In this document: positions 7,769 to 16,478 of the stretch, one piece after another | How positions within the stretch are numbered: the first letter of the stretch is position 1 | Layout of the letters: every line of letters begins with the position of its first letter | DNA from: CAYFQV01 sp964654185 | Lineage (GTDB): Bacteria; Spirochaetota; Spirochaetia; DSM-27196; PWMO01 | Direction: 5' to 3' | Assembly: GCA_964654185.1 (NCBI GenBank) | Contig: CAZZIE010000009.1 | Location: 1 to 53,711, forward strand | DNA length: 53,711 nucleotides | The notes under the pieces: model-generated | What the model saw: the letters and a program-made list of their open reading frames with translations, nothing else | Told to the model about the DNA's origin: nothing | The model's database searches: none | Translations under genes and position numbers: made by a program

Positions 7769-9298
7769 ATGGGTGGCGCCGAGTACGTTCTGGCAATCGA
7801 CCAAAGCACGGCGGCGACCAAAGGGTTGGTGTTCACAAGCGAGGGTGAGCTGGTCGAGCGGGTGACGCTTCCTCACCAAACGGCGACACCGGCACCGGGG
7901 CGGGTCGAGCAGGACGCTCGGGAGATCCGGGACAACAGCTACCGCGCCCTGCGCGAGGTTGTCGCGCAGGCGGGGATTCCGGCAACATCGATCCAGTATC
8001 TGGCCATTACCAACCAACGCGAGACGGTGGTCGCCTGGGACAAAGAGAGCGGTGAGCCGGTGAGCCCGGTCCTGAGCTGGCAGGACTCCCGGGGCGCCGA
8101 CCGCTGTGCCGAGCTGCGAAAGACGCACGGGGCGCCGTTCTTTCGGGAGCGCACCGGCCTCATTCCGGACGCCTACTTCTCCGCCTCGAAGGCCGAGGAT
8201 GTATTCGCCCGTGCCCGAGCGGAGGGCCGGGATCTGTCGCGCATCCTCTGGGGCACGGTCGATTCGTGGCTGGTGTGGAACTTCACGAACCGAAAGGTTC
8301 ACGCAACGGAGTACTCCAACGCCTCCCGTACGCTGCTGTTCAACATCAATACTTTACAGTGGGATAAGGAATTACTCGATCTCTTCGGCGTACCGCATGA
8401 GAGCTGTCCCGAGCCGCGTTCCTCGGACGCAGGCTTCGGGAGAGCCACGATTCCGGACCTTCATGACGGGCTGCCGATTGCCGGAATCATGGGTGACTCC
8501 CAGTCGGCTCTCTTTGCGCAAGGAGGATTCGACCCGAGCGTCGTCAAGGCGACCTACGGGACCGGTTCCTCCGTTGCGCTCAACGTGGGCCCTTTCCGCA
8601 TTGAGCCACCGGAGGGCGTGGTGACCTCAATCGCCTGGGGACTGAACGGCAAGCCCGAGTACGTGTGGGAGGGAAACATCCACTGCGCCGGGGACACCCT
8701 GCAGTGGGTACGAAACAATATCGAGCTCTTCTCCGACATTGGGGAGGCGACACGCCTTGCCCGGGAGGTGCCCGACAACGGCGGCGTCTACCTGGTGCCT
8801 GCCTTTTCCGGGTTGGGTGCTCCTTATTGGGAGAACCACGCGACGGCAATCGTGACCGGTCTTACGCACTCCGCCCGGCGCGAACACCTCATCCNNNNNN
8901 NNNNTGCCGCATTGGAGTCGATTCCCCTGCAGGTTTACGACCTTCTCTCGGTTATTGCGCCGAAGGCGCCGACTGAGCTCGCAGAATTGCGGGCTGACGG
9001 AGGGGTCACGGCAAACGACTTTCTCATGCAGCTACAGAGCGATCTCCTGCAGATGCCCGTGCGAGTCGCGGGAATCGAGGAGCTTTCCGCACTCGGTGCG
9101 GTCTACATGGGTGGGATATCCCGGGGTCTCTGGAAGGATACCGGCGAGGTTGCCCGCCTGTGGAAGGAACGCAACCGGTATACCCCGAGAATGAGCTCGC
9201 CCGATCGAGCGGCGCTGCTTGCCGGATGGAAGCACGCGGTCAGGCAGGCGCTTCTGGTCCCGCAGCGCGACACACCCAATACTGGAGGTTCCGAATGA
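7769..9298 (+). CDS. FGGY-family carbohydrate kinase (glycerol-kinase-like), with assembly gap
   Basis: About 509 residues. FGGY features are clear: VLAIDQSTAATKG at the N-terminus (phosphate loop), TNQRETVVAWD, WQDSRGADRC, NASRTLLFN, GDSQSALFAQGG and KATYGTGSSV. Sequence is closest in feel to glycerol kinases, but the neighbours (isomerase, transketolase, sugar importer) argue for a ketopentose or branched ketose as substrate, phosphorylated by ATP. The start at 7769 has GGAG eight bases upstream; an ATG at 7763 overlaps the previous stop but is only two bases from that site. Ten N at 8895-8904 interrupt the region where relatives read REHLIRAALES; the frame continues on both sides. The stop overlaps the next start (ATGA). 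Confidence 0.9.
   Translation: MGGAEYVLAIDQSTAATKGLVFTSEGELVERVTLPHQTATPAPGRVEQDAREIRDNSYRALREVVAQAGIPATSIQYLAITNQRETVVAWDKESGEPVSPVLSWQDSRGADRCAELRKTHGAPFFRERTGLIPDAYFSASKAEDVFARARAEGRDLSRILWGTVDSWLVWNFTNRKVHATEYSNASRTLLFNINTLQWDKELLDLFGVPHESCPEPRSSDAGFGRATIPDLHDGLPIAGIMGDSQSALFAQGGFDPSVVKATYGTGSSVALNVGPFRIEPPEGVVTSIAWGLNGKPEYVWEGNIHCAGDTLQWVRNNIELFSDIGEATRLAREVPDNGGVYLVPAFSGLGAPYWENHATAIVTGLTHSARREHLIXXXXAALESIPLQVYDLLSVIAPKAPTELAELRADGGVTANDFLMQLQSDLLQMPVRVAGIEELSALGAVYMGGISRGLWKDTGEVARLWKERNRYTPRMSSPDRAALLAGWKHAVRQALLVPQRDTPNTGGSE
8895..8904. other. Assembly gap (10 N) inside the FGGY kinase
   Basis: Relatives read HLIRAALES here, and the flanking bases supply all but the middle base of the Arg codon. 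The true gap may therefore be close to one base. Confidence 0.9.
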
Positions 9299-10743
9299 GC
9301 AGTGCAGCGAAGACATCCGTCGAGGCGACCAAGACCGCCGTTACCCTGGGGGTGATAGTCGCCTCCCGGGGATTCTTCAATCCGGCCCACGCCCGGACGG
9401 CGCGGGAGCAGGTGACCGCCGAGCTCGAGGCCCTGGGCATCGGCTATGAAATTCTTCCCGCGGATGCAACCCCGAACGGCGCCGTTGAAACGAGGGAGGA
9501 TACCAGGAAGTACGCCGAGTTCTTTCGCGAGCGGCGCGATCGAATCCACGGTCTCCTTGTCGTGCTGGCCAACTTCGGTGACGAGATTGCGGTCGCCGAC
9601 ACCATTCGCTACTCCGGTCTCAACGTTCCGGTATTGCTGCAAGCGGGTAACGACCGGTCCGACCGCGTGGACATTGGCGGCCGCAAGGACGCCTACTGCG
9701 GGAAGATCTCCGTGGCCAACAACCTCTATCAGTACGGAATACCCTGGACGGATACGACCTACCACACCTGCGACGTGAACAGCGACACGTTCCGCGACGA
9801 CCTTCGCCGTTTCGCCGGGGTGTGTCGCGTTGTACGGACGGTTCGCGGTGCGCGGATCGGCATGATCGGTGCCCGACCCGCACCCTTTCGCACGGTCCGC
9901 TTCAGCGAGAAGCTTCTGCAGAACAACGACATTACCGTTGTCCCGGTAGACATGTCCGAGATCCTTTCGGTGGCCAACGGATTCTCGGGTACCGACGATC
10001 GAGTGGCACAGAAGGTCGATGCCATCCGGGGCTACGGCAACGTGCCGGCACAGATTCCGAACGAGCAGGTTCAGCGGCAGGCGTGTCTCTCCCTGGCAAT
10101 CGAAGACTGGATTTCCGAGAACGAGATCGATGCAAGTGCAATCCAGTGCTGGCCCTCGGTCCAGACGAACTACGGCTGCGCCACCTGCGTCACCATGAGC
10201 ATGATGGGTGAACAACTGCGGCCGAGCGCGTGCGAAGTCGACATTACCGGCGCCATTTCCATGCTCGCGCTCGCCGTGGCCGCCGAGCAACCGTCGGCAC
10301 TTCTCGATTGGAACAACAACTACGACGACAAGCTCGACACGGTCGTGGCCACGCACTGCAGCAATTACCCCAAGCGCTTCGTGGGAGGTGACATCGAGAT
10401 CTCTCAGCTGGATGTGCTCGGAGAGTCTCTTGGCCGCGACAACTCCTTCGGTGCGATCAAGGGCAAGGTTGCGCCGGGAGGCATGACCTACTTCCGCATG
10501 AGCACGGACGATCGGCACGGCCTGATAAAGGCGTACGTTGGGGAAGGGGAGTTCACGGATGATCCCTTTCCCATGCACGGCGGGATCGCCGTGTGCCGGA
10601 TCCCGCGGGAGCGTGAGCTCATGCGATTCATAACCCAGCAGGGATTCGAGCACCACGTCGCCATGGTTCGGGGATCGGTAGCGGACATCTTGGAGGAAGC
10701 TTCGGCCACGTATCTCGGATGGTCGACTCACAGGCACGAATAG
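9295..10743 (+). CDS. L-fucose/L-arabinose-isomerase-fold sugar isomerase
   Basis: A 482-residue protein of the fucose-isomerase-like family, which interconverts aldoses and ketoses with a divalent metal. Likely metal ligands are Glu and Asp in ACEVDITGAISML and LLDWNNNYDD and His in the C-terminal FEHHVAMVRG; QCWPSVQTNYGCATC is the typical active-site stretch. The start at 9295 has GGAGG six bases upstream and overlaps the kinase stop. It should make the ketose used by the kinase next door. Known D-apiose isomerases are, as far as I recall, of a different (TIM-barrel) family, so either the sugar differs or this is a non-orthologous replacement. Exact substrate unknown. Confidence 0.85.
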   Translation: MSSAAKTSVEATKTAVTLGVIVASRGFFNPAHARTAREQVTAELEALGIGYEILPADATPNGAVETREDTRKYAEFFRERRDRIHGLLVVLANFGDEIAVADTIRYSGLNVPVLLQAGNDRSDRVDIGGRKDAYCGKISVANNLYQYGIPWTDTTYHTCDVNSDTFRDDLRRFAGVCRVVRTVRGARIGMIGARPAPFRTVRFSEKLLQNNDITVVPVDMSEILSVANGFSGTDDRVAQKVDAIRGYGNVPAQIPNEQVQRQACLSLAIEDWISENEIDASAIQCWPSVQTNYGCATCVTMSMMGEQLRPSACEVDITGAISMLALAVAAEQPSALLDWNNNYDDKLDTVVATHCSNYPKRFVGGDIEISQLDVLGESLGRDNSFGAIKGKVAPGGMTYFRMSTDDRHGLIKAYVGEGEFTDDPFPMHGGIAVCRIPRERELMRFITQQGFEHHVAMVRGSVADILEEASATYLGWSTHRHE

Positions 10744-10884
10744 GAAATCCGGTGCCGTCCGAAACGAAAAAGAAAGAAAGAAAATGAAAAAAAAGTTGAC
10801 GGCACCAAAAGACACATGTTTGAATGAATAAACAAACCATTGACAAGTTCACTTGGAAGTGAACGAAACACAAGGGGGTAGAAC
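10744..10884 (+). promoter_or_regulatory. Intergenic control region before the binding-protein gene
   Basis: Holds a purine-rich tract (about 10757-10795), TTGACA at 10840-10845 and, overlapping its 3' side, the 18-base inverted repeat GTTCACTTGGAAGTGAAC at 10847-10864 (8-base arms, 2-base centre). It looks like an operator over a second promoter that allows high expression of the binding protein. A clear -10 is not seen. GGGGG lies about ten bases before the ATG. Confidence 0.5.
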
Positions 10885-11889
10885 ATGAAACTTGGAAGCA
10901 GGACTCTCGTCCTCGTATTGACGTTGATCCTTGCCGTGGTCGTCGTTTCGACCGGCTTTGCTGCCGGCCAGCAGGAAGGTGGCGAGGCGGACGATGAGAA
11001 GCTGATGTACATCATCACGCCGACCTTCGCCAATCCGTTCTTCAAGTCGGAAAGCGATGCCGCCGAGGCAAAGGCGCAGGAGTTGGGTTACGAGACCGTT
11101 GCCCAGACGCACGACAACGATCCCAAGAAGCAGGCCGAGCTGATCGACCAGGCAATTGCGCAAAATGCCGACGCGATCATCCTCGACAACGCCGGAGCGG
11201 ATGCAACCATCGAGGCGGTTCGCAAGGCCAAGGAGAACGGCGTTCCCTCGTTCCTGATCGACCGCGAGATCAACGCCCAGGGCATTGCGGAAGCGCAGAT
11301 CATCTCGAACAACTTCCAGGGCGCCAAGCTCAGCGCCGAGGCGTTCGTCGACTTCATGGATGAAGAGGGCAAGTACGTTGAGCTGACCGGTAAGCCGTCG
11401 GACAACAACGCCCGGATCCGCTCCAACGGGTTCCACGAGATCATCGATCAGTATCCAGACATGGAAATGGTCGCCCGCGAGACGGCGAACTGGAGCCAGA
11501 CCGAGGCGAACCAGGACATGGAGTCCATCATCCAGTCGCATCCCGACATCAAGGGCGTTATCTGCGGCAATGATACCATGGCCATGGGAGCGTGGGCGGC
11601 GCTGAGATCCGCGGGCATGACCGACGTCGTCGTGGTAGGCTTCGACGGCAGCAACGACGTCCGTGACGTGATCCTGAACCGTGAAGGCATGCAGGGCGGT
11701 ATCAAGGCGACCGGACTTCAGCCGACCGTGCAGATGGCCGAGCAGGCCGTGATTCAGGCGGATCAGTTCATCCGAACCGGTGAGACCGGCAAGCCGGAGA
11801 AGCAGTTGATCGACTGCATTCTGATCACCGCGGAGAACGCTGCTCGCCTGGACAACTTTCAGCTGCACGATGAGCCGGTCGTGCAATAG
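10885..11889 (+). CDS. Rbs-type periplasmic sugar-binding protein
   Basis: A 334-residue ABC-importer binding protein of the ribose/galactose (Peripla_BP_4) type. The first about 27 residues are a signal peptide ending in FAAG, with no lipobox cysteine, so it is periplasmic rather than lipid-anchored. The mature part has YIITPTFANPFFKSESDAAE, AIILDNAGADATIEAVRKA, FLIDREINAQG, VICGNDTMAMGAW and VGFDGSNDV, the usual hinge and ligand-pocket segments. It should deliver the pathway sugar to the ATPase and permease downstream. It is the first gene after the internal control region and is followed by a strong hairpin that probably keeps its message abundant. Confidence 0.93.
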   Translation: MKLGSRTLVLVLTLILAVVVVSTGFAAGQQEGGEADDEKLMYIITPTFANPFFKSESDAAEAKAQELGYETVAQTHDNDPKKQAELIDQAIAQNADAIILDNAGADATIEAVRKAKENGVPSFLIDREINAQGIAEAQIISNNFQGAKLSAEAFVDFMDEEGKYVELTGKPSDNNARIRSNGFHEIIDQYPDMEMVARETANWSQTEANQDMESIIQSHPDIKGVICGNDTMAMGAWAALRSAGMTDVVVVGFDGSNDVRDVILNREGMQGGIKATGLQPTVQMAEQAVIQADQFIRTGETGKPEKQLIDCILITAENAARLDNFQLHDEPVVQ

Positions 11890-11908
11890 GGCTCCGGCCC
11901 GCCGGTTG

Positions 11909-11939
11909 GCACACTCACTCCCGGACGGGGTGGGTGTGC
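11909..11939 (+). other. Strong mRNA hairpin after the binding-protein gene
   Basis: Two 13-base arms (GCACACTCACTCC / GGGGTGGGTGTGC, two G-T pairs) around a 5-base loop, with no T-run after it. Such hairpins between a binding protein and the rest of an importer operon usually slow 3' decay and partly attenuate transcription. Confidence 0.6.
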
Positions 11940-12010
11940 AGCATTGAGAGAGTAACTGCGCTCTCGTCGGCGCGAGTGCCGGCGGGAGCGCTCGTCTGAT
12001 CGGAGGAGAT

Positions 12011-12721
12011 GTGAACCTGGTAAGCGCACATGGACGTACATCTGTTCGAGCAATGGTCCTGCTTCTCGCCGGAGCGGTCGTCTTCTCGGGGTGCTACATT
12101 GTCCGGAATGACAAGGTAGCAACGGAGAAGAAGAGCGAACTCGAACAGTACTTCGAAGGCCAGGGCGGTGACTTCGACGAAGACGCGTTCGTTGAGGAAC
12201 AGTGGGACTCTCGGATCGTGCCCTTCGTGGAAGAGAACGCCGCGCCAATCGGCGAGGTTCTTTCTGCGATGCGGGAGAATCCCCGGGAAGCCATGGAAGA
12301 GTACGGCTTTCGAGAAGTCGAAGACCCCAAGAACCCCTACGCGCTCATGGTTCAGGGTGAAGGGGTTGTGACGTCCGTGAACACGGAGTCGCGTGCCGGA
12401 ACGGCCGAAATCGATCTCCTGCCGACGGACGGTGAGGCTGAGCTGATCATACAGATCGGTCCGGTCTACCGCGGCAGCGCCGTGCGTGACGCGATCACCT
12501 TTCTCACATACGGGGACTTCACCAATCAGATGGAGTGGGCATCGGTTGGGCAGGCTATCAACGAACGAGCGGGCTCCTTGATCTTCGACGAACTCGAACG
12601 ATCGGGACTTGCCGGAAAGACGATCAGCTTTGCCGGCGCATTCTCTTTCTACCAGGGCGACACGCTGGAGGATGAGACCCCCGTGGTCATGCCTGTGCTT
12701 CTCGACGTGCAGCAGGAGTAG
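12011..12721 (+). CDS. DUF2291 family lipoprotein linked to the sugar importer
   Basis: A 236-residue lipoprotein. The N-terminus has a charged start, a hydrophobic core and the lipobox FSGC (Cys about residue 28). The body matches the DUF2291 type, with the recurring IQIGPVYRGSAVRDAITFL segment and a C-terminal VVMPVLLDV strand. DUF2291 genes are commonly found between binding protein and ATPase genes of Rbs-like importers; their exact role is not known, perhaps docking or assembly outside the inner membrane. The GTG at 12011 is chosen because GGAGG lies four bases upstream. Two bases separate it from the ATPase gene. Confidence 0.85.
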   Translation: MNLVSAHGRTSVRAMVLLLAGAVVFSGCYIVRNDKVATEKKSELEQYFEGQGGDFDEDAFVEEQWDSRIVPFVEENAAPIGEVLSAMRENPREAMEEYGFREVEDPKNPYALMVQGEGVVTSVNTESRAGTAEIDLLPTDGEAELIIQIGPVYRGSAVRDAITFLTYGDFTNQMEWASVGQAINERAGSLIFDELERSGLAGKTISFAGAFSFYQGDTLEDETPVVMPVLLDVQQE

Positions 12722-12723
12722 AA

Positions 12724-14298
12724 ATGAGCGTCGCGACGGATGACATTATCTACCAGACCGAACAGCTCACCAAACGCTTTCCCGGAACGCTGGCGCTCCG
12801 CGACGTGGACTATGCGGTCCACGAGGGCAAGGTCAATTGCCTGGTAGGAGAAAACGGCGCCGGGAAGTCGACCCTCATGAAGATCCTTGCCGGCGTCGAG
12901 CAGCCGACCCAGGGACGCCTGCTGCTCGACGGGTCTGAGATTACCCTGCGCACCCCCAACGAGGCGGAAGCACACGGAATCAGCATTATCTACCAGGAGC
13001 TGAACCTCTTTCCCAACATGAGCGTGGCCGAGAACATCTTCATCACGCGCGAGCGCATGCGTGGAGTGCAGGTCGACCACAAGGCGCAGCAGGAAGCCGC
13101 CAGCGCGATCCTCACCGAAAAACTCGGTCACGACATTGATCCGACGACACTGGTCTCCAGCCTGCGTGTGGGGCAGCAACAGATCGTTGAGATTGCCAAG
13201 GCGCTCTCGCAGGAAGCTCGCATTCTGATAATGGATGAGCCGAGCTCTGCATTGAGCGCGGAGGAAGTCGAGGTCCTCTTCAATGTCATTCACGATCTGA
13301 AAGGCAACGGGGTCTCCATCATCTACATCTCGCACCGTCTGGAAGAGATCATGGAGATTGGAGACACCGTTACCGTCCTTCGCAACGGCTACTTGATCGA
13401 CGAAGGGAATACGAGCGAGATCGACATACCCTGGATTGTCGAAAAGATGGTCGGCAGGGAAACCGACGAGCGCTTCTACTACGAGCCGCGTGAGCTTGGC
13501 GAAGAGCTCTTTCGTGCCGAGCATGTGACGCTTCCCAAGTACGGCGGCGGCTATTGGGTGAACGATGTCTCCTTCGCGGTTCGTGAGGGAGAGATCCTGG
13601 GCCTCTACGGTCTCAAAGGCGCGGGGAGAACGGAGACCTTTGAGTGCATCATGGGTGTACACGATGAGGCCTCCGGGGAGTACTACCTGCGCAGCGAGCA
13701 CGTTGGGGCCGCTTCCATCCCGGAACGAATCGACCAGGGCTTCGCCCTGTTGGCCGAGGACCGAAAGACCCTCAGCATCCTTCCGAACTTGAGCGTAACG
13801 GAAAACATCAGTGTGGCCAGTCTCAAGCGCTTCGTCGGTCGGCTATTCCAGCTCGACGAGAAGGCGGAGAAGGAAAGCGTCCAGGAGCTGATCGACCGGC
13901 TGTCGATAAAGGTCTCATCGCCGGATGCGAACATTGGAAGCTTGAGCGGCGGGAATCAGCAGAAGACGTTCATTGGCAGGTGGCTGCTCACGCATCCCCA
14001 GGTCCTGCTGCTCGACGAGCCAACCCGTGGCATTGACGTGCGGGCAAAGGGAGAGGCGTTTCGCATTGTCAGGGAACTCGCCAGGCAAGGAATCGGCATT
14101 ATCCTTGTCGCATCCGAGCTCAAGGAGATCATGGCCATCTGTGATCGCATCATTGTTCTGTCGAAGGGACGTATTACCGGCGAGTTCGACCGCTCCACTA
14201 TGAGTGAGGAGAAGCTCGTTCGCGCTTCGGAGGTTGGGCACAGAACCCAGGCGCACGCCTCCGCATCTCAAGAAACCGCTTCAACGGCGACTGGCTGA
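12724..14298 (+). CDS. Rbs-type sugar ABC importer ATPase (two ATP-binding domains)
   Basis: A 524-residue duplicated ATPase energising sugar import at the inner membrane. The first domain has Walker A GENGAGKST (about residue 41), signature SSLRVGQQQIVEIAKAL and Walker B ILIMDEPSSAL. The second has a degenerate Walker A (GLKGAGRTE), signature LSGGNQQKTFIGRWL and Walker B LLLDEPTRGID, which is normal for this family. Length is usual. It lies between the DUF2291 lipoprotein and the permease with very short gaps, as part of one transcript. Confidence 0.95.
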   Translation: MSVATDDIIYQTEQLTKRFPGTLALRDVDYAVHEGKVNCLVGENGAGKSTLMKILAGVEQPTQGRLLLDGSEITLRTPNEAEAHGISIIYQELNLFPNMSVAENIFITRERMRGVQVDHKAQQEAASAILTEKLGHDIDPTTLVSSLRVGQQQIVEIAKALSQEARILIMDEPSSALSAEEVEVLFNVIHDLKGNGVSIIYISHRLEEIMEIGDTVTVLRNGYLIDEGNTSEIDIPWIVEKMVGRETDERFYYEPRELGEELFRAEHVTLPKYGGGYWVNDVSFAVREGEILGLYGLKGAGRTETFECIMGVHDEASGEYYLRSEHVGAASIPERIDQGFALLAEDRKTLSILPNLSVTENISVASLKRFVGRLFQLDEKAEKESVQELIDRLSIKVSSPDANIGSLSGGNQQKTFIGRWLLTHPQVLLLDEPTRGIDVRAKGEAFRIVRELARQGIGIILVASELKEIMAICDRIIVLSKGRITGEFDRSTMSEEKLVRASEVGHRTQAHASASQETASTATG

Positions 14299-14313
14299 GG
14301 AGGAACAGAACAC

Positions 14314-15477
14314 ATGTCCAACGGCGATACCGGCGACACCACGGCTGCATCCGCTTCAAGGCAAGGCCTTACCATCTTCGGGTGGAGTCCAGTCGATCTC
14401 CTGCTGAAGCTGCGCACCTTCATTGCGCTGATTCTCGTTATCATCGTCTTCAGCTTCATTGCCCCCAACTTCTTCACCGTGCGGAACATGCTTGTTACCG
14501 CTACGCACATCACCGTGTTCGGCGTGCTCTCTCTCGGCATGACCCTGGTCATGCTGACGGCCGGGATCGATCTGTCGGTGGGTTCCGTCGCCGGGCTTGC
14601 CGGCATGCTGGCAGGGTGGTTCGTGAATCAGGGGATCCAGTTTGGGAATGTCACGATCTACCTGACGTTCCCCGTGATCATCATCGTCGTTCTCATTGTA
14701 GGAGCGCTCCTCGGCGCCGTGAACGGGTTCTTCATTACCCGGTTTGCCGTTCCCCCATTCATTGCCACCCTCGGCATGCTCCACGTGGGTCGCGGGTTTG
14801 CGCTCCTCACGTCCGAGGGGCAGACCTTCCCGAACCTGAACCGCTACCCCTTGCTCCATCAGCTCATGCAGGGCAACCCGAGTGAAGAGCAAATTCGCGA
14901 GGCGGTGACCGTCATACCGGGGCTGCGGTCAGGTGCAGAGCGGCTTGCGTCGACGTCGTTCGAGGTAATCGGAACCGAGTACTTCCTCGGCGTGCCGATC
15001 ATGGTGTGGATCATGATCGTTCTCGCCATCCTGTTTGCATGGGTATCCAAGAAGACACGCTTTGGGCGTCATGTGTACGCCGTCGGCGGTAACGAAGACG
15101 CCGCGAGACTATCCGGCGTTCGGGTGAAGCGCATCAAGATGGCGGTGTACATGATTTCCTCCGCCTGTGCCGCCCTGGTCGGGGTCATGCTGGCATCCAA
15201 GCTGGTGGCCTCCCACCCCTCAACCGGTGAGACCTACGAGCTTACTACCATCGCGTGCGTAGTCCTTGGCGGCACCTCTCTCATGGGAGGGCGCGGGAGT
15301 ATCCTGGGTTCGATAATCGGCGCGTGTGTGATCGTAATCCTGACCGACGGGCTGGTGATGACCGGTGTATCCAGCATGTGGCAGCGCGTCTTCATTGGTG
15401 CGGTCATTGTTGCTGCGGTCGTGCTCGACCACATTCAGCAGCGCGTTGAAGAGCGGCGCGCAACCGGCGCGGTGTAG
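14314..15477 (+). CDS. Rbs-type sugar ABC importer permease
   Basis: A 387-residue membrane protein of the BPD_transp_2 (RbsC-like) family with about eight to ten hydrophobic segments. Typical features are MTLVMLTAGIDLSVGSVAGL near residue 75, RFAVPPFIATLGML, and the cytoplasmic loop GRHVYAVGGNEDAARLSGV that contacts the ATPase. A hydrophilic stretch around residues 165-220 (FPNLNRYPLLHQL and on) is a normal extracytoplasmic loop. It is the last gene of the sugar transcript; a GC-rich hairpin follows within ten bases. Confidence 0.94.
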   Translation: MSNGDTGDTTAASASRQGLTIFGWSPVDLLLKLRTFIALILVIIVFSFIAPNFFTVRNMLVTATHITVFGVLSLGMTLVMLTAGIDLSVGSVAGLAGMLAGWFVNQGIQFGNVTIYLTFPVIIIVVLIVGALLGAVNGFFITRFAVPPFIATLGMLHVGRGFALLTSEGQTFPNLNRYPLLHQLMQGNPSEEQIREAVTVIPGLRSGAERLASTSFEVIGTEYFLGVPIMVWIMIVLAILFAWVSKKTRFGRHVYAVGGNEDAARLSGVRVKRIKMAVYMISSACAALVGVMLASKLVASHPSTGETYELTTIACVVLGGTSLMGGRGSILGSIIGACVIVILTDGLVMTGVSSMWQRVFIGAVIVAAVVLDHIQQRVEERRATGAV

Positions 15478-15486
15478 CCGTTTGAC

Positions 15487-15508
15487 GGCGCGCCGGCTCC
15501 GGCGCGCC
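15487..15508 (+). terminator. GC-rich hairpin ending the sugar operon
   Basis: Ten-base perfect arms GGCGCGCCGG and CCGGCGCGCC with two bases between, ten bases after the permease stop. The T-run is poor, so it may act as a decay barrier or weak terminator. Confidence 0.5.
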
Positions 15509-15708
15509 CTTGTCCCGTTGCAGGCGCCCCACCCGAGCGCCATGCCCCTCTCCTTCGGCTGAGAACGGAATCGACGACATACCAACGTCCAGGCGCGCGG
15601 AGACCTGTCTCTTCGCGGGCATGTCGTCGTAGGAACCTACGGTCTCAACCTCTCAACCTGTCAACCTCTCCCGTTCCCGGTGAATCGAGCGATTGAGTAC
15701 GAATTCGC
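15509..15708. other. Intergenic stretch with small repeats
   Basis: No gene seen. CGTAGG-AA-CCTACG palindrome at 15628-15641, and three tandem 8-mers (TCAACCTC, TCAACCTG, TCAACCTC) at 15645-15668. Confidence 0.5.
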
Positions 15709-15750
15709 TTGACCTAATAACAAACGTTATTTAATATACCATCTGTTATT
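15709..15750 (+). promoter_or_regulatory. Promoter with built-in TetR-type operator
   Basis: TTGACC at 15709-15714, 17-base spacer, TAATAT at 15732-15737. The spacer contains the perfect inverted repeat AATAAC-AAAC-GTTATT (15716-15731), and a third half-site GTTATT lies at 15745-15750. Binding there would block the polymerase, so the TetR gene just downstream is probably self-repressed together with the exporter. Confidence 0.72.
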
Positions 15751-15785
15751 TAAGCCTGACATCGATTGCAAGAAGAGGTGCGACT

Positions 15786-16478
15786 GTGGCGCAACCGACG
15801 ACATTCACGCGGGAGCGGATCGTGGAGGCGGCCTTTGAGCTGACCCGGGAGGAGGGGTGGGAGGCCGTGACGGTCAGGTCAATCGCCAAACGGCTCGGGT
15901 CATCCACCATGCCGATCTACTCGCACTTCCGGTCGATCGAGGAGGTGGAAGGGGCGGTCCGGATCCGGGCACGGGCGTTGCTCGTGGAGTTCCAGGGGCG
16001 GGCGTGGACGCCGGAAGCGCTCCTGAATCTGGCTTTCGGCTACATTGCCTTTGCCCGGGACGAGGCGAAGCTCTTTCGCTTCCTCTTCATTGACCGGGCG
16101 GATGTCATTGGCGAGGAGGGAATGGGCAACATGCGGAGATCCTTCGTCGATCAGTTCGGCGACGACACGGCACAGGCCGATGCGCTCGCGTCGCTCGGCC
16201 CGGACGGCCAGGCGGCGCTGATGCAGCACACCTGGATTTTCACCCACGGGCTCGCGGTCCTGGTGAATGCCGGCTCGCTCCGGGACTGTTCGGACGAGAC
16301 GATTCTGCGCCTGCTGAGCAACGCCGGTGAGGCCTTCTACCTCTGGGCGGCGGGAACGAACCCGGCGGTTCCGCAGGCGTCCGGGCCGGAATCCGGTGAG
16401 TCGCGGGAATCTGATGAGAAAGACACTGATAAGAAAGACAACAGTGAACGGAGAGATGATGATGACGAACAAGCCTGA
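15786..16478 (+). CDS. TetR-family regulator of an ABC exporter
   Basis: A 230-residue repressor. The N-terminal helix-turn-helix spans about residues 6-55 (FTRERIVEAAFELTREEGWE, then VRSIAKRLGSSTMPIYSHFR). The C-terminal part has the TetR_C_13-like ligand domain with FRFLFIDRADV and ending FYLWAAG; an acidic/Lys-rich tail (about 198-230) follows and is probably disordered. The GTG at 15786 has AGAGG about eight bases upstream. Its stop lies inside the start of the ABC ATPase gene, so the three genes are one transcript and the exporter is its likely target. Confidence 0.92.
   Translation: MAQPTTFTRERIVEAAFELTREEGWEAVTVRSIAKRLGSSTMPIYSHFRSIEEVEGAVRIRARALLVEFQGRAWTPEALLNLAFGYIAFARDEAKLFRFLFIDRADVIGEEGMGNMRRSFVDQFGDDTAQADALASLGPDGQAALMQHTWIFTHGLAVLVNAGSLRDCSDETILRLLSNAGEAFYLWAAGTNPAVPQASGPESGESRESDEKDTDKKDNSERRDDDDEQA

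Noticed and set aside
15645..15668. Short tandem 8-mers as an iteron origin
   Set aside because: Only three units, no A/T-rich stretch or replication gene near.
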